From NCBI RefSeq assembly GCF_001586215.1, contig NZ_CP014634.1, forward strand, positions 124,001 through 188,000: DNA of 64,000 bases, written 5' to 3'. Of the stretch, positions 20,041-30,803 are shown piece by piece. Within the stretch, counting starts at the first letter, position 1, and each line of letters starts with the position of its first letter. Source of the DNA: Corynebacterium simulans. Its GTDB lineage: Bacteria > Actinomycetota > Actinomycetes > Mycobacteriales > Mycobacteriaceae. The position numbers and the translations under genes were made by a program. Below the pieces are notes generated by a model, which did no database searches, was not told where the DNA came from, and worked only from the letters and a program-made list of their open reading frames with translations.

Positions 20041-21123
20041 ATGTCGCATATTGATGAACTCGCTCAACTCGGTACCTCTACCTGGTTGGACGATCTTTCC
20101 CGCGAGCGCCTAGACTCCGGCAACCTCGAGGAGATCATCTCCTCCAAGTCCATCGTGGGTGTCACCACAAACCCGGCCATCTTCGCCGCTGCGATGTCCA
20201 AGGGCACCGCTTACGATGCCGCGATTGCGCAGCTTAAAGAAGAGGGCGCAAAGGCTGACGACGCCGTCTATGCCCTTGCCATCGAGGATGTTGCCCGCGC
20301 ATGCGATATGTTCGCAGGAATCTACGAGGCATCTTTAGGCCGCGACGGGCGCGTTTCCATCGAGGTCGATCCCCGCATCTCCGCCGATGCCGAGGCCACC
20401 ATCCAGCAGGCACGCGAGCTGTGGGCGCGCGTTAACCGTCCGAACCTGATGATCAAGATTCCAGCCACCGAGGGTTCCCTTCCGGCCATCGCTGACGCGC
20501 TTGCCGATGGCATCTCCGTCAACGTCACCTTGATCTTCTCCGTCGAGCGCTACGGTGAAGTCATCGACACCTTCAAGAAGGGCCTGCGCCGCGCCGAGGA
20601 GGCCGGCCACGACGTTTCCAAGATTCACTCCGTGGCTTCCTTCTTCGTCTCCCGTTTGGACAGCGAAGTCGACAAGCGCCTCGAGGCAATCGGAAGCGAT
20701 GCTGCCTTGGCAGCGCGCGGCAAGGCGGGCGTCGCCAATGCCCAGCGCGCCTACGCCCTGTTCAAGAAGGAGCTGCTGGAGGCAGGCGATCTTCCCGCAG
20801 GAGCGAATGTGCAGCGCCCGCTGTGGGCGTCGACGGGCGTTAAGAACCCCGACTACCCCGCTACCTTGTACGTTTCCGAGTTGGCTGGCCCGCACACGGT
20901 CAACACCATGCCGGAAAAAACTATCGACGCAGTGCTAGCAGAAGGCAACTTGCACGGTGATACCCTAAGCGATTCCGCCGAGCAGGCAGAAGCCGTCTTC
21001 ACCGAGCTGGCAGAACTCGGTATCGACTTCGACGATGTCTTCGCGGTCCTAGAAAAAGAGGGCGTCGATAAGTTCGTCGCCGCTTGGGAAGAACTTCTGG
21101 AATCGATGGCCGCGCGCCTGTAG
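20041..21123 (+). CDS. tal: Transaldolase
   Basis: A 360-residue TalB/Tal enzyme of the longer actinobacterial class, forming a Schiff base through the lysine in [12 protein letters not shown] (about 136-147). It also has the family segment [15 protein letters not shown] (about 159-173). It exchanges dihydroxyacetone units between sedoheptulose-7-phosphate and glyceraldehyde-3-phosphate. It starts 7 bases after tkt with a GGAAA-type site, so the two are co-transcribed. Confidence 0.96.
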   Translation: MSHIDELAQLGTSTWLDDLSRERLDSGNLEEIISSKSIVGVTTNPAIFAAAMSKGTAYDAAIAQLKEEGAKADDAVYALAIEDVARACDMFAGIYEASLGRDGRVSIEVDPRISADAEATIQQARELWARVNRPNLMIKIPATEGSLPAIADALADGISVNVTLIFSVERYGEVIDTFKKGLRRAEEAGHDVSKIHSVASFFVSRLDSEVDKRLEAIGSDAALAARGKAGVANAQRAYALFKKELLEAGDLPAGANVQRPLWASTGVKNPDYPATLYVSELAGPHTVNTMPEKTIDAVLAEGNLHGDTLSDSAEQAEAVFTELAELGIDFDDVFAVLEKEGVDKFVAAWEELLESMAARL

Positions 21124-21145
21124 CTGCGGCCGCCTATTTGGCCGC

Positions 21146-21175
21146 GCGCCCCGCTGACTAACCTCGGCGGGGCGC
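21146..21175 (+). terminator. GC-rich hairpin between tal and zwf
   Basis: GCGCCCCGC / GCGGGGCGC, a 9-bp stem with a 12-base loop, is followed only by TTGT. It may attenuate read-through but is not a convincing full terminator, because the operon continues. Confidence 0.4.
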
Positions 21176-21182
21176 TTGTCGC

Positions 21183-21188
21183 TAGAAT
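21183..21188 (+). promoter_or_regulatory. Candidate internal -10 box before zwf
   Basis: TAGAAT, close to consensus, lies 37 bases before the zwf GTG and directly after the tal-zwf hairpin. It may let zwf-opcA-pgl be transcribed apart from tkt-tal. Confidence 0.4.
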
Positions 21189-21225
21189 GTGTCGCTGGAG
21201 AATTAAATTGGGAAAGGAACCCCCT

Positions 21226-22758
21226 GTGACGGAATCGAGCGCCTGGGTAAATCCACTGCGCAACGCGAAGGACAAGCGCCTACCGCGCATCGCCGGTCCC
21301 TCGGGCATGGTGATTTTCGGTGTAACCGGTGACCTCGCTTATAAGAAACTGCTACCCGCCATCTACGACCTTGCACACCGCGGCCTCCTGCCCGCTGGTT
21401 TCACCTTGGTTGGCTATGGCCGCCGTGACTGGAACAAACAAGAGTTCTGCGACTACGTGATGGGTGCAGTCAAGGCAGGCGCCCGTACCAAGTTCAACGA
21501 GCATGTCTGGCAGCACCTGGCGCAGGGCATCGAGTTCGTGCACGGAGCTTTTGATGACGCCGGCTTCGACGCCCTGTCCGCACGCTTGGCGGAGCTAGAT
21601 TCCTCCCGCGGTACCGGCGGCAACTGGGCTTATTATCTTTCTGTTCCACCGGAGTTCTTCTCCAGCATCTGCCACCAGCTTGAGCGCGTTGGCATGGCCA
21701 ACAGCGCTGACGATTCTTGGCGCCGTGTCATCATTGAAAAACCTTTCGGCCACGACCAAGCATCTGCTCGTGAGCTCAATGAGATTGTCAACGCGGTCTT
21801 TCCGGAGTCTTCCGTATTCCGCATTGACCACTACCTTGGCAAGGAAACCGTCCAGAACATTATGGCGCTGCGCTTTGCCAACCAGATCTTCGAGCCGATG
21901 TGGAATGCGCACTACATCGACCATGTGCAGATCACTATGGCAGAGGACATCGGCTTGGGAGGCCGCGCCGGCTACTATGACGGCATCGGCGCCGCCCGCG
22001 ACGTTATCCAGAACCACCTGTTGCAGCTGCTCGCCCTCGTAGCTATGGAAGAGCCTTCTTCCTTTGAACCGGAGGCACTGCAGGCGGAAAAGATCAAGGT
22101 CTTGCGCGCGACTCAGGCGGTTCACCCGTTGAACAAGACCACCGCCCGCGGCCAGTATTCTGCAGGTTGGCAGGGCTCCGAGTACGTGCGGGGCCTGCGT
22201 GAGGAGGACGGATTCGATCCTGCTTCTACCACTGAGACCTATGCGGCCTGCACCCTTGAGGTCAACTCCCGTCGCTGGGCCGGTGTGCCTTTCTACCTGC
22301 GCACCGGCAAGCGCCTCGGCCGCCGCGTCACCGAGATCGCACTGGTATTCAAGACCGCCCCGCACCAGCCGTTCGACAACGGTCAGGCAGAGGCCCTCGG
22401 CCAGAACGCCGTGGTCATTCGCGTCCAACCAGACGAGGGCGTAACAATGCGCTTCGGTTCAAAGGTGCCGGGTTCCACCATGGAAGTCCGCGATGTCAAC
22501 ATGGACTTCGCCTACGCAGAGGCCTTCACCGAGGAATCTCCTGAGGCTTATGAGCGCCTCATCCTCGATGCTTTGCTCGACGAGTCCTCACTTTTCCCGA
22601 CCAACGAGGAAGTCGAGCTCTCCTGGTCCATCCTCGACCCAATTCTTGACTATTGGGCCAAGGCCGGGCAGCCGGAAGAGTACCCAGCGGGCACTTGGGG
22701 CCCTGAATCCGCCAACACGATGCTGCGCCGCCGAGGCCATACCTGGCGTCGCCCTTAA
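21226..22758 (+). CDS. zwf: Glucose-6-phosphate dehydrogenase
   Basis: A 510-residue first enzyme of the oxidative pentose phosphate pathway, reducing NADP. The coenzyme motif GVTGDLAYKKLLPA (about 31-44) and the active-site segment IDHYLGKE (about 195-202) are intact. The GTG at 21226 is chosen because GGAAAGGA lies just upstream and the protein then begins as in C. glutamicum Zwf (NPLRxxxDKRLPRIAGPSG). An in-frame ATG 39 bases earlier would add an odd leader. OpcA, encoded next, is needed for full activity in corynebacteria. Confidence 0.96.
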   Translation: MTESSAWVNPLRNAKDKRLPRIAGPSGMVIFGVTGDLAYKKLLPAIYDLAHRGLLPAGFTLVGYGRRDWNKQEFCDYVMGAVKAGARTKFNEHVWQHLAQGIEFVHGAFDDAGFDALSARLAELDSSRGTGGNWAYYLSVPPEFFSSICHQLERVGMANSADDSWRRVIIEKPFGHDQASARELNEIVNAVFPESSVFRIDHYLGKETVQNIMALRFANQIFEPMWNAHYIDHVQITMAEDIGLGGRAGYYDGIGAARDVIQNHLLQLLALVAMEEPSSFEPEALQAEKIKVLRATQAVHPLNKTTARGQYSAGWQGSEYVRGLREEDGFDPASTTETYAACTLEVNSRRWAGVPFYLRTGKRLGRRVTEIALVFKTAPHQPFDNGQAEALGQNAVVIRVQPDEGVTMRFGSKVPGSTMEVRDVNMDFAYAEAFTEESPEAYERLILDALLDESSLFPTNEEVELSWSILDPILDYWAKAGQPEEYPAGTWGPESANTMLRRRGHTWRRP

Positions 22759-22771
22759 GGAGGCCACAGCG

Positions 22772-23704
22772 ATGATTATCCCATTGCCTGATACCACGAC
22801 CCGCAAGATCTCCAAGAAGCTCGTTGAAGCGCAGGAGCACTACACGCTAACCACTGGCCGCGTGCTCACGCTCATTGTTGCCGCTAACGAGGGAGACGAT
22901 ATCGAGGGCATCCTAGCCTCCGTTCGCGACGCTTCGCACGAGCACCCCTCCCGCGTGCTCGTCGTCATCGCCGGCTCCGGCGACAAGGAAACCCACCTCG
23001 ATGCCGAGCTGCGCGTCGGCGGTGAGGCTGGCGCCTCGGAGATCGTCGTCATGCACCTGCACGGCGACCTAGCTGAGCAGTCCGAGTCCGTGGTTATCCC
23101 GCTGCTGCTTCCGGATACGCCACTGGTTGCATGGTGGCCCACCAAGTGCCCAGCAAATCCAGCGCAGAGCCCAATCGGCAAGCTGGCGCAGCGCCGGATC
23201 ACCAACGTGGCCTACGGGGATGGGGCGAGCCATGAGGAACTCATGCAGCTCTCCCGCGGCTATACCCCGGGTGACTCGGATATGTCTTGGGCAGCCATTA
23301 CCCTGTGGCGCGGCATCGTGGCATCGGCGCTTGACCGCCACCCACATGAGCCGGTCGAGTCCGTGGAAGTCTGCGGAGCCGCAGAAAGCCCGGCCGCTGA
23401 CTTTGCTGCGGGCTGGCTTGTCGACGCCCTGGGTGTTCCGGTAACCCGGAAGACCACGACCGCCCCGGAGCCGGGGGCGTTTCCTATCCACTCCCTGCGC
23501 TTTAAACGCGTATCCTCACACGTAACAGTCGACGTCGTCGACGCTAGCACCGTCCGCGTACGGGTTCCGGGTTCCCCGGATTCCCTGGTCTCGTTGAGCG
23601 TGCGTTCGCAGGCAGAAATCCTCTCTGAGGACCTGCGCCACCTCGACTCTGACAAGACATATGCGCACTCGCTTCGCGCACTGTCACGCGTGGGCTACAG
23701 TTAG
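22772..23704 (+). CDS. opcA: OpcA, glucose-6-phosphate dehydrogenase assembly protein
   Basis: A 310-residue soluble protein of a family always found beside zwf in actinobacteria and cyanobacteria. It acts as an allosteric or assembly factor of Zwf. ATG at 22772 follows an AAGGAGG ribosome site 9 bases upstream. Recognisable parts are the LPDTTTRKISKKLVEA start and the central PLVAWWPTKCPANPAQSPIG segment (about 111-130). No catalytic motif is known. Confidence 0.94.
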   Translation: MIIPLPDTTTRKISKKLVEAQEHYTLTTGRVLTLIVAANEGDDIEGILASVRDASHEHPSRVLVVIAGSGDKETHLDAELRVGGEAGASEIVVMHLHGDLAEQSESVVIPLLLPDTPLVAWWPTKCPANPAQSPIGKLAQRRITNVAYGDGASHEELMQLSRGYTPGDSDMSWAAITLWRGIVASALDRHPHEPVESVEVCGAAESPAADFAAGWLVDALGVPVTRKTTTAPEPGAFPIHSLRFKRVSSHVTVDVVDASTVRVRVPGSPDSLVSLSVRSQAEILSEDLRHLDSDKTYAHSLRALSRVGYS

Positions 23705-23749
23705 TCGTACACCTTTATTTTTTATAACCCTTTTAAGGATCAAACACAC

Positions 23750-24517
23750 ATGGTCACTCTTCACCGCGTGAGCGATGTAGACGAACTCATATCCTCTGCC
23801 GCCCGCAAATTCATCGACGTAGTCACGTCGGTCCAGGCCCCGGGCGGCGGCCTTCACAACGACGGCGTGGCGCGCGTCGTTCTCACCGGCGGTGGTGCCG
23901 GCATTGGAACCCTGCGCGAGCTGGCTCGCCTCGATGCCGCTGCGAAGCAGCAGAGTGAGGATTACCCAGCCTTGGCCATCGATTGGACCCGCGTGCACGT
24001 TTTCTTTGGCGATGAGCGCAATGTTCCAGTCTCCGATCCTGATTCCAACGAGGGCCAGGCCCGTGCGGCACTCCTGCACGCAGCGGGCGTTCCGGAAGAA
24101 CACATTCACGGTCTCGACTTGGGCGCAATCGCCATGGAACATGCGGCGAAGGCCTATGCGGGCGAGATTTCGGAGTTCGCACCTAACGGCTTCGACCTAC
24201 ATCTGCTCGGCATGGGCGGCGAGGGCCACATCAACTCCATGTTCCCGCATTCTGCGGCAGTAATGGAACAAGAAGACCTCGTTGTAGCAGTCCCCGACTC
24301 TCCCAAGCCACCAGCAGAGCGAGTCACGCTGACGCTGCCTGCGGTTAACCGCTCCGAGCGTGTGTGGTTCTTGGTCTCCGGTGAGGAAAAGGCTGAGGCG
24401 GCCTCCCACATCGTGGCTGGCTCCCCCGCCATCGAATGGCCTGCAGCCGGTGCGCATGGCACTAGCGAAACCATTCTTTTCCTAAGCGACGACGCCGCGA
24501 CGGTAATCGAAGAATAA
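23750..24517 (+). CDS. pgl: 6-phosphogluconolactonase (Pgl/DevB)
   Basis: A 255-residue lactonase that hydrolyses 6-phosphogluconolactone to 6-phosphogluconate, the second oxidative step. The NagB-like fold is shown by VLTGGGAGIGTLREL (about 44-58), WTRVHVFFGDERNVP (about 81-95) and LLGMGGEGHINSMFP (about 151-165). It closes the tkt-tal-zwf-opcA-pgl operon and is followed by a strong two-way terminator. A 13-bp repeat with a 14-bp period spans its stop codon. Confidence 0.94.
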   Translation: MVTLHRVSDVDELISSAARKFIDVVTSVQAPGGGLHNDGVARVVLTGGGAGIGTLRELARLDAAAKQQSEDYPALAIDWTRVHVFFGDERNVPVSDPDSNEGQARAALLHAAGVPEEHIHGLDLGAIAMEHAAKAYAGEISEFAPNGFDLHLLGMGGEGHINSMFPHSAAVMEQEDLVVAVPDSPKPPAERVTLTLPAVNRSERVWFLVSGEEKAEAASHIVAGSPAIEWPAAGAHGTSETILFLSDDAATVIEE

Positions 24518-24534
24518 GCAACGAAGAATAAGCA
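24508..24534 (+). repeat. Tandem duplication spanning the pgl stop codon
   Basis: CGAAGAATAAGCA occurs twice with a 14-bp period (24508-24520 and 24522-24534). The first copy contains the stop codon TAA at 24515-24517, so the second copy is untranslated. Confidence 0.95.
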
Positions 24535-24542
24535 GAAAAGTA

Positions 24543-24583
24543 AAAGGCCGCGCTTCCTTAAAAGTAAAGGAAGCGCGGCCTTT
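24543..24583. terminator. Bidirectional terminator between pgl and secG
   Basis: Perfect 17-bp stem AAAGGCCGCGCTTCCTT / AAGGAAGCGCGGCCTTT with a 7-base loop. A-runs and T-runs flank both sides. It sits between the convergent pgl and secG genes. Confidence 0.93.
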
Positions 24584-24602
24584 CTTTAAGCCTGCTTAGG
24601 CT

Positions 24603-24839
24603 TTAAACGGCGTATGCCTGGATCAGATTGAGTGCTACGATGCAGGCCAACCAGATAATGACCATCACGATGGTGTAGCGGTCCAAGTTCTTCTCCACGA
24701 CGGTGGAGCCAGAAAGGTTGGACTGGACGCCGCCGCCGAAGAGGCTGGAAAGTCCGCCGCCCTTGCCCTTGTGCAGCAGCACGAAGATGGACATGAGGAT
24801 CGCGGCAATCACCAAGATGATTTCCAGTGCCAAGATCAT
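24603..24839 (-). CDS. secG: SecG, preprotein translocase subunit
   Basis: A 78-residue membrane protein of the SecYEG channel. It has two hydrophobic segments (about 4-21 and 55-75), joined by the glycine-rich LHKGKGGGLSSLFGGGV loop that is characteristic of SecG. It lies downstream of tpiA on the same strand after a 125-bp gap. In C. glutamicum ppc fills this gap; here it does not. Confidence 0.93.
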   Translation of the reverse strand: MILALEIILVIAAILMSIFVLLHKGKGGGLSSLFGGGVQSNLSGSTVVEKNLDRYTIVMVIIWLACIVALNLIQAYAV

Positions 24840-24964
24840 AGGATCGTTCCTCTCAGAATTTATTAATTAACTCCGGACTACTCTACACCACGACGCGGGC
24901 CGAAGAATACTTCGACCCACATGCGTAGCGCTGGTTATCCGGTACCTATTTCTTGACTCGGTGC

Positions 24965-25744
24965 TTAGACAACGGTGGATGCGTTCGCAGCGAGCTTGGC
25001 AAATTCGTCGCCTACCAAGGAAGCGCCGCCAACTAGCCCGCCATCGACGTCGGGCTTGCCCACGATCTCAGCGACGGAGTCAACCTTGACGGAACCGCCG
25101 TAGAGAATACGAATGCCTTCTGCCACCTCTTCGCCCGCAAGTCCGCACACGAGAGCACGGATTGCAGCGCAAACCTCCTGGGCGTCGTCAGCGGAGGCAA
25201 CCTTGCCGGTGCCGATGGCCCAGACAGGCTCATAGGCAACGACGGTTTTAGACAAGTCCTCAGCGGACAGGCCTGCGAGGGAATTGCGGGTCTGGTTGAC
25301 CACGTAGTCAACGTGGGTGCCGGACTCGCGAACGTCGAGCGGCTCGCCGACGCAGACGATCGGGCTCAAGCCGTGCTTGAGTGCTGCAGCAGCCTTTTCC
25401 GATACGAGCTCGTCAGTCTCGCCGTGGTACTCGCGGCGCTCAGAGTGGCCAACTACGGCCCACTTGCAGCCCAAGGATGCGAGCATCTTGCCTGAGACCT
25501 CACCGGTGTAGGCGCCAGAATCGTGCTTGGAGATGTCCTGTGCGCCGTAGGTCAGAAGCAGCTTGTCGCCCTCGGAGAGGGTCTGCATGGTGCGCAGGTC
25601 AGTAAACGGCACCATGAAGGCGACGTCGACCTTGTCGTAGTAGTCCTTCGGCAGGGAGAAGTCGAACTTCTGGATGGAGGCGATTGCTTCCTTGTGGTCC
25701 AGGTTCATCTTCCAGTTACCGGCAATCAGTGGTTTACGTGCCAT
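24965..25744 (-). CDS. tpiA: Triosephosphate isomerase
   Basis: A 259-residue TIM-barrel enzyme that interconverts dihydroxyacetone phosphate and glyceraldehyde-3-phosphate. Catalytic motifs are GNWKMN (about 9-14, lysine), VVGHSERR (about 97-104, histidine) and [14 protein letters not shown] (about 170-183, glutamate and flexible loop). The phosphate-binding GGSVK is near 216. It forms a gap-pgk-tpiA cluster, 51 bases after pgk. Confidence 0.97.
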   Translation of the reverse strand: MARKPLIAGNWKMNLDHKEAIASIQKFDFSLPKDYYDKVDVAFMVPFTDLRTMQTLSEGDKLLLTYGAQDISKHDSGAYTGEVSGKMLASLGCKWAVVGHSERREYHGETDELVSEKAAAALKHGLSPIVCVGEPLDVRESGTHVDYVVNQTRNSLAGLSAEDLSKTVVAYEPVWAIGTGKVASADDAQEVCAAIRALVCGLAGEEVAEGIRILYGGSVKVDSVAEIVGKPDVDGGLVGGASLVGDEFAKLAANASTVV

Positions 25745-25795
25745 GGAAAATTTTCCTTTCGGGGTTTTGTGCGTAGGCCTGTGTAACTGCGGCGC

Positions 25796-27013
25796 TTATG
25801 CCTGCAGAACGGATACGCCCGGCAGTTCCTTACCCTCGAGGAACTCGAGGGATGCGCCGCCGCCGGTGGAGATGTGGGAAAAGCCCTCTTCATTCAGGCC
25901 AAGCAGGCGAACCGAAGCGGCGGAGTCGCCACCGCCGACGACGGTGAAGGAGCCGTTGTTTTCGGTGGCAGAGATGATGGACTTAGCAACGCCTTCGGTG
26001 CCCTTGGAGAATGCCTCCATCTCGAATACGCCCATCGGACCATTCCAGAATACGGTCTTAGAGGATGCAATAACCTCGTCGAATGCCTTAACGGACTCAG
26101 GTCCAATGTCTAGGGACATCCAGCCCTCTGGGATGCCGTCGAGGGCGACAACCTTGTTTTCCGCATCAGCGTTGAACTCGGTAGCGGCGATGAGATCTAC
26201 TGGCAGAACGAGCTTGTCACCGAAGCGCTCGAGCAGGTCCTTGCAGTTGTCGATCTGGTCTTCCTGCAGCAGAGAGTTCTGAACGTTGTAGCCCTGTGCC
26301 GCGAGCAGGGTGTAGCACATGCCTCCACCGATGATGACCTTGTCAGCCTTATCTGCCAGCGCTTCGATGACGCCGAGCTTGTCAGAGACCTTCGCGCCGC
26401 CGAGGACAACCACGTATGGGTGCTCTGGCTTTTCAGCGACAGCTGCGAGCGTCTCGACTTCCTTCTGCACGAGTTTGCCTGCAAACGCCGGCAGGCGCTT
26501 AGCGACGTCGTATACGGAAGCCTGCGCGCGGTGGACAACGCCAAAACCGTCGGAGACGAAGGCGCCGTTATCCGCAGCCAAGGCAGCGAGCTCATCAGCG
26601 AAAGCGCCGCGCTCAGCCTCATCCTTGGAGGTCTCGCGAGCATCAAAACGCACGTTCTCGATCAGCATGACGTCACCGTCGTTAAGACCATTTGCGCGCT
26701 CGTGTGCGTCCTCACCGGTTACGTCGCCAGCAAGCGCTACGTATTGACCCAGTGCCTCAGAAAGAGCCTCTGCTACCGGCGCCAGGGAGTACTTCTCGTT
26801 TACCTCGCCCTTTGGACGGCCCAAGTGTGCGGAAAGGATGACCTTGGCGCCACCTTCAACGAGTGCCTTGATGGTTGGCAGGGATGCGGTGATACGTCCG
26901 GAGTCAGTAATGTTGCCTTCCTCGTCGAGCGGCACATTGAAGTCGGATCGTACGAGGACGTGGCGGGAGCCCACACCCTCTGCGATGAGGTCATCAAGGG
27001 TCTTGAAAGCCAT
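25796..27013 (-). CDS. pgk: Phosphoglycerate kinase
   Basis: A 405-residue glycolytic kinase that makes ATP from 1,3-bisphosphoglycerate. The N-terminal RSDFNVPLD (about 23-31) and SAHLGRPKG (about 60-68) bind the substrate, and the C-terminal [12 protein letters not shown] binds nucleotide. ATG at 27013 is preferred over one five codons upstream because AAGGAG lies at the right distance. It is placed between gap and tpiA. Confidence 0.97.
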   Translation of the reverse strand: MAFKTLDDLIAEGVGSRHVLVRSDFNVPLDEEGNITDSGRITASLPTIKALVEGGAKVILSAHLGRPKGEVNEKYSLAPVAEALSEALGQYVALAGDVTGEDAHERANGLNDGDVMLIENVRFDARETSKDEAERGAFADELAALAADNGAFVSDGFGVVHRAQASVYDVAKRLPAFAGKLVQKEVETLAAVAEKPEHPYVVVLGGAKVSDKLGVIEALADKADKVIIGGGMCYTLLAAQGYNVQNSLLQEDQIDNCKDLLERFGDKLVLPVDLIAATEFNADAENKVVALDGIPEGWMSLDIGPESVKAFDEVIASSKTVFWNGPMGVFEMEAFSKGTEGVAKSIISATENNGSFTVVGGGDSAASVRLLGLNEEGFSHISTGGGASLEFLEGKELPGVSVLQA

Positions 27014-27151
27014 TGGATTCTCCTTCATTGAAATCTTTGAAAAACGTTCTACACAAGACTACCGGCCCACGCATGACCCTTGGGCGGGAAATTACGTGAG
27101 CCGGTAGAACATCTAAGCCAAGCCTCTAGTTAGGACTTGCAAGCGCCGAGC

Positions 27152-28656
<1,505 letters not shown>

Positions 28657-29646
28657 CTACGACTCGTCAAAAAGGTCCTCTGTGATCGATTCGTTGGTGT
28701 CCGGGATATCGAGCTCCTCGGCGCGCTTATCTGCCATGGAAAGCAAGCGCCGGATACGTCCGGCAACAGCATCCTTAGTCATTGGAGGATCAGCCAGGCG
28801 ACCCAGTTCCTCCAAGGAGGCCTCGCGGTGCTGGACGCGCAGGCGACCCGCATCTGCGAGGTGCTCGGGCACGTCGTCGCCCAAAATTTCCATCGCGCGC
28901 TCGACGCGGGCGGCCGCGGTTACCGCAGCACGCGCAGAACGGCGCAGGTTAGCGTCATCGAAGTTATCAAGGCGCTTCGAGGTATCGTGCGCCTCGCGCT
29001 TGACGCGCTTCTTCTCCCATGTCAAGCGGGTTTCCTGAGCGCCCATGCGGGTCAACAACGCGCCAATAGCATCGCCATCGCGCACAACGACGCGATCGGC
29101 GCCACGGGTTTCCTTGGTTTTTGCAGAGATTCCTAGGCGGCGTGCACAGCCCACCAAAGCCAGCGCGGCTTCTTGGCAAGGGCACAGCACCTCGAGGGTG
29201 GACGATCGGCCCGGCTCGGTCAGCGTTCCTTGGGCAAGGAATGCGCCCCTCCATGCGGCCTCGTTGTCAGCGATAGAGCCCGAGATTACCTGCGGCGGCA
29301 GCCCCACCACCGGATGGCCCGAACGAGTGACCAACCCTAGGCGACGCGTTAGCTCCTTTGCACCGGAGGAAACGCGCAGCTGAACGCGAGACTTCTTCTG
29401 CGAACCGGCCGGCCCCACAACATGCGAGGTAGCCTTGACACTGTAGAGGTCATCGAGGGCTTCGATGAGCCGCTCGGCAATGCGCAGATTGTCCACTTCG
29501 ATTTCGTAGGCCATCTGGTCCCCGCTCACGGTCAGCTCGCCGGCAAAGCGCAACATAGCGGAAATTTCCGCGGCACGAGCGGACTGGCGTGGAACGGAGA
29601 CTGCTGTGAGTTCATCCTTGACCTGTTCGGTCAATGAAGCAGACAA
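28657..29646 (-). CDS. whiA: WhiA, DNA-binding protein
   Basis: A 329-residue protein with an N-terminal LAGLIDADG-like fold without nuclease function and a C-terminal helix-turn-helix (about 240-305, [15 protein letters not shown] to [14 protein letters not shown]). In actinobacteria it acts in sporulation or cell division control. The start is taken as TTG at 29646, because AAAGGGGCAAGG lies just upstream and the protein then aligns with other WhiA proteins (LTxQVKDEL). The frame opens 14 codons earlier. Last gene of uvrC-rapZ-yvcK-whiA. Confidence 0.92.
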   Translation of the reverse strand: MSASLTEQVKDELTAVSVPRQSARAAEISAMLRFAGELTVSGDQMAYEIEVDNLRIAERLIEALDDLYSVKATSHVVGPAGSQKKSRVQLRVSSGAKELTRRLGLVTRSGHPVVGLPPQVISGSIADNEAAWRGAFLAQGTLTEPGRSSTLEVLCPCQEAALALVGCARRLGISAKTKETRGADRVVVRDGDAIGALLTRMGAQETRLTWEKKRVKREAHDTSKRLDNFDDANLRRSARAAVTAAARVERAMEILGDDVPEHLADAGRLRVQHREASLEELGRLADPPMTKDAVAGRIRRLLSMADKRAEELDIPDTNESITEDLFDES

Positions 29647-29751
29647 AGTCCTTGCCCCTTTCTCAATGATTCTTGCTGCACAGACCAAGGATCATCCATC
29701 CAGGCCTGCGCAGTCACGGTATGCCTTATACAGACATAGAGAAACACTAGT

Positions 29752-29789
29752 CTAGCCTGCACGATAATTCCTTGGCCGCACCAGGCTAG
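29752..29789. repeat. Inverted repeat over the yvcK stop codon
   Basis: CTAGCCTG / CAGGCTAG, an 8-bp perfect stem with a 22-base loop, includes the yvcK stop. It lies in the 139-bp gap before whiA and may tune read-through or mRNA stability. Confidence 0.5.
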
Positions 29790-30754
29790 TTTTGCTCGAG
29801 CAATCCCTTCAGCGCAGCAGAAAGTTTGTGTGGATCATGCTTGTTTAAACGCACTCCGTTTTCATCACGCAGGCTAACGTCAGCGAATACCGCTTGGGCG
29901 CCCAGTACGTTGGCGGCGCGCTGCAGATAGCTGCGCTCACTCTCACTCGGGATAGCGTTGGAATCCACCAAGACTCGGTCGATGCGCAGTTCCGGCGCAT
30001 GCTGCGCCAACACGTGGAGATGCCGCTCCGCAGAAAAGCCCTGAGTCTCGCCCGGCTCTGCGGAAAGGTTCAGCACAACCACGCGCATCGCGGAAGAGTT
30101 CTTCACAGTGTTCACGATTTCCGGCACCAGCACGTGCGGTAGCACCGAGCTAAACCAAGATCCGGGGCCGATGGTGATGAGGTCGGCATCGGAAAGCGCG
30201 GCCAAAGCATTCGGATTGGCCTGTGGATGCGCCGGCAGGATGCGTACGCGACGTACCTGACCCGGCGTGGAAGCCACCGCCACTTGGCCGCGTACGGCCC
30301 GCATGATGCGGGGATCGTCGTCAAGCCCGGCGACCTCCGCCTCGATGTCCAGCGGCTGATTGACCACCGGCAGCACGCGGCCGCGGGAATTGGTCAGCTG
30401 GGCCACCTTATCCAGGGCCGCCTGATAGTCGCCGAGAACCTCAGTCAGGCCAGCAATAAGCAAATTACCCACGGCGTGCCCTGCCATCGCACCGTTGCCC
30501 CGGAAACGATGTTGCAACGTCTCTGCCCACATTTGGCCAGTTTCCGTGTCATCGGAAAGCGCGGCCAGCGCCATGCGCAGATCACCGGGTGGAATGATGT
30601 CCAGCTCACGGCGCAGACGCCCTGAAGAGCCACCGTCATCGGCGACGGTAACTATGGCTGAGATCCGCTCCACGCCCGTCATCTGGGCAGCAAGAAGGGT
30701 TTGATAAAGACCATGGCCGCCACCGAGGCAAGCCATGTGGGTTTGTCGAGTCAT
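29786..30754 (-). CDS. yvcK: YvcK/GlmR family, UDP-GlcNAc-binding regulator
   Basis: A 322-residue CofD-like fold protein. The N-terminal glycine-rich GGGHGLYQTLLAA (about 11-23) and the VADDGGSSGRLRREL segment (about 37-51) are family hallmarks. YvcK (CuvA in mycobacteria, GlmR in Bacillus) binds UDP-GlcNAc and directs carbon into cell-wall precursors. The rapZ-yvcK-whiA order is conserved in Gram-positive bacteria. Confidence 0.93.
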   Translation of the reverse strand: MTRQTHMACLGGGHGLYQTLLAAQMTGVERISAIVTVADDGGSSGRLRRELDIIPPGDLRMALAALSDDTETGQMWAETLQHRFRGNGAMAGHAVGNLLIAGLTEVLGDYQAALDKVAQLTNSRGRVLPVVNQPLDIEAEVAGLDDDPRIMRAVRGQVAVASTPGQVRRVRILPAHPQANPNALAALSDADLITIGPGSWFSSVLPHVLVPEIVNTVKNSSAMRVVVLNLSAEPGETQGFSAERHLHVLAQHAPELRIDRVLVDSNAIPSESERSYLQRAANVLGAQAVFADVSLRDENGVRLNKHDPHKLSAALKGLLEQN

Positions 30755-30803
30755 TGGTGGATTTATAAGCTTTCCGGGTCAATTGTGCAAGGAAATAGAA
30801 AAA

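Noticed and set aside
24898..24919. Hairpin GGGCCGAAG-AATA-CTTCGACCC as a tpiA terminator
   Set aside because: It has a mismatched pair and no T-run on either strand; read-through to secG is likely.
27044..27110. GTTCTAC...GCCGGTAGAAC interrupted repeat between gap and pgk
   Set aside because: The arms pair only with a large bulge and there is no T-run; not strong enough to call a terminator.
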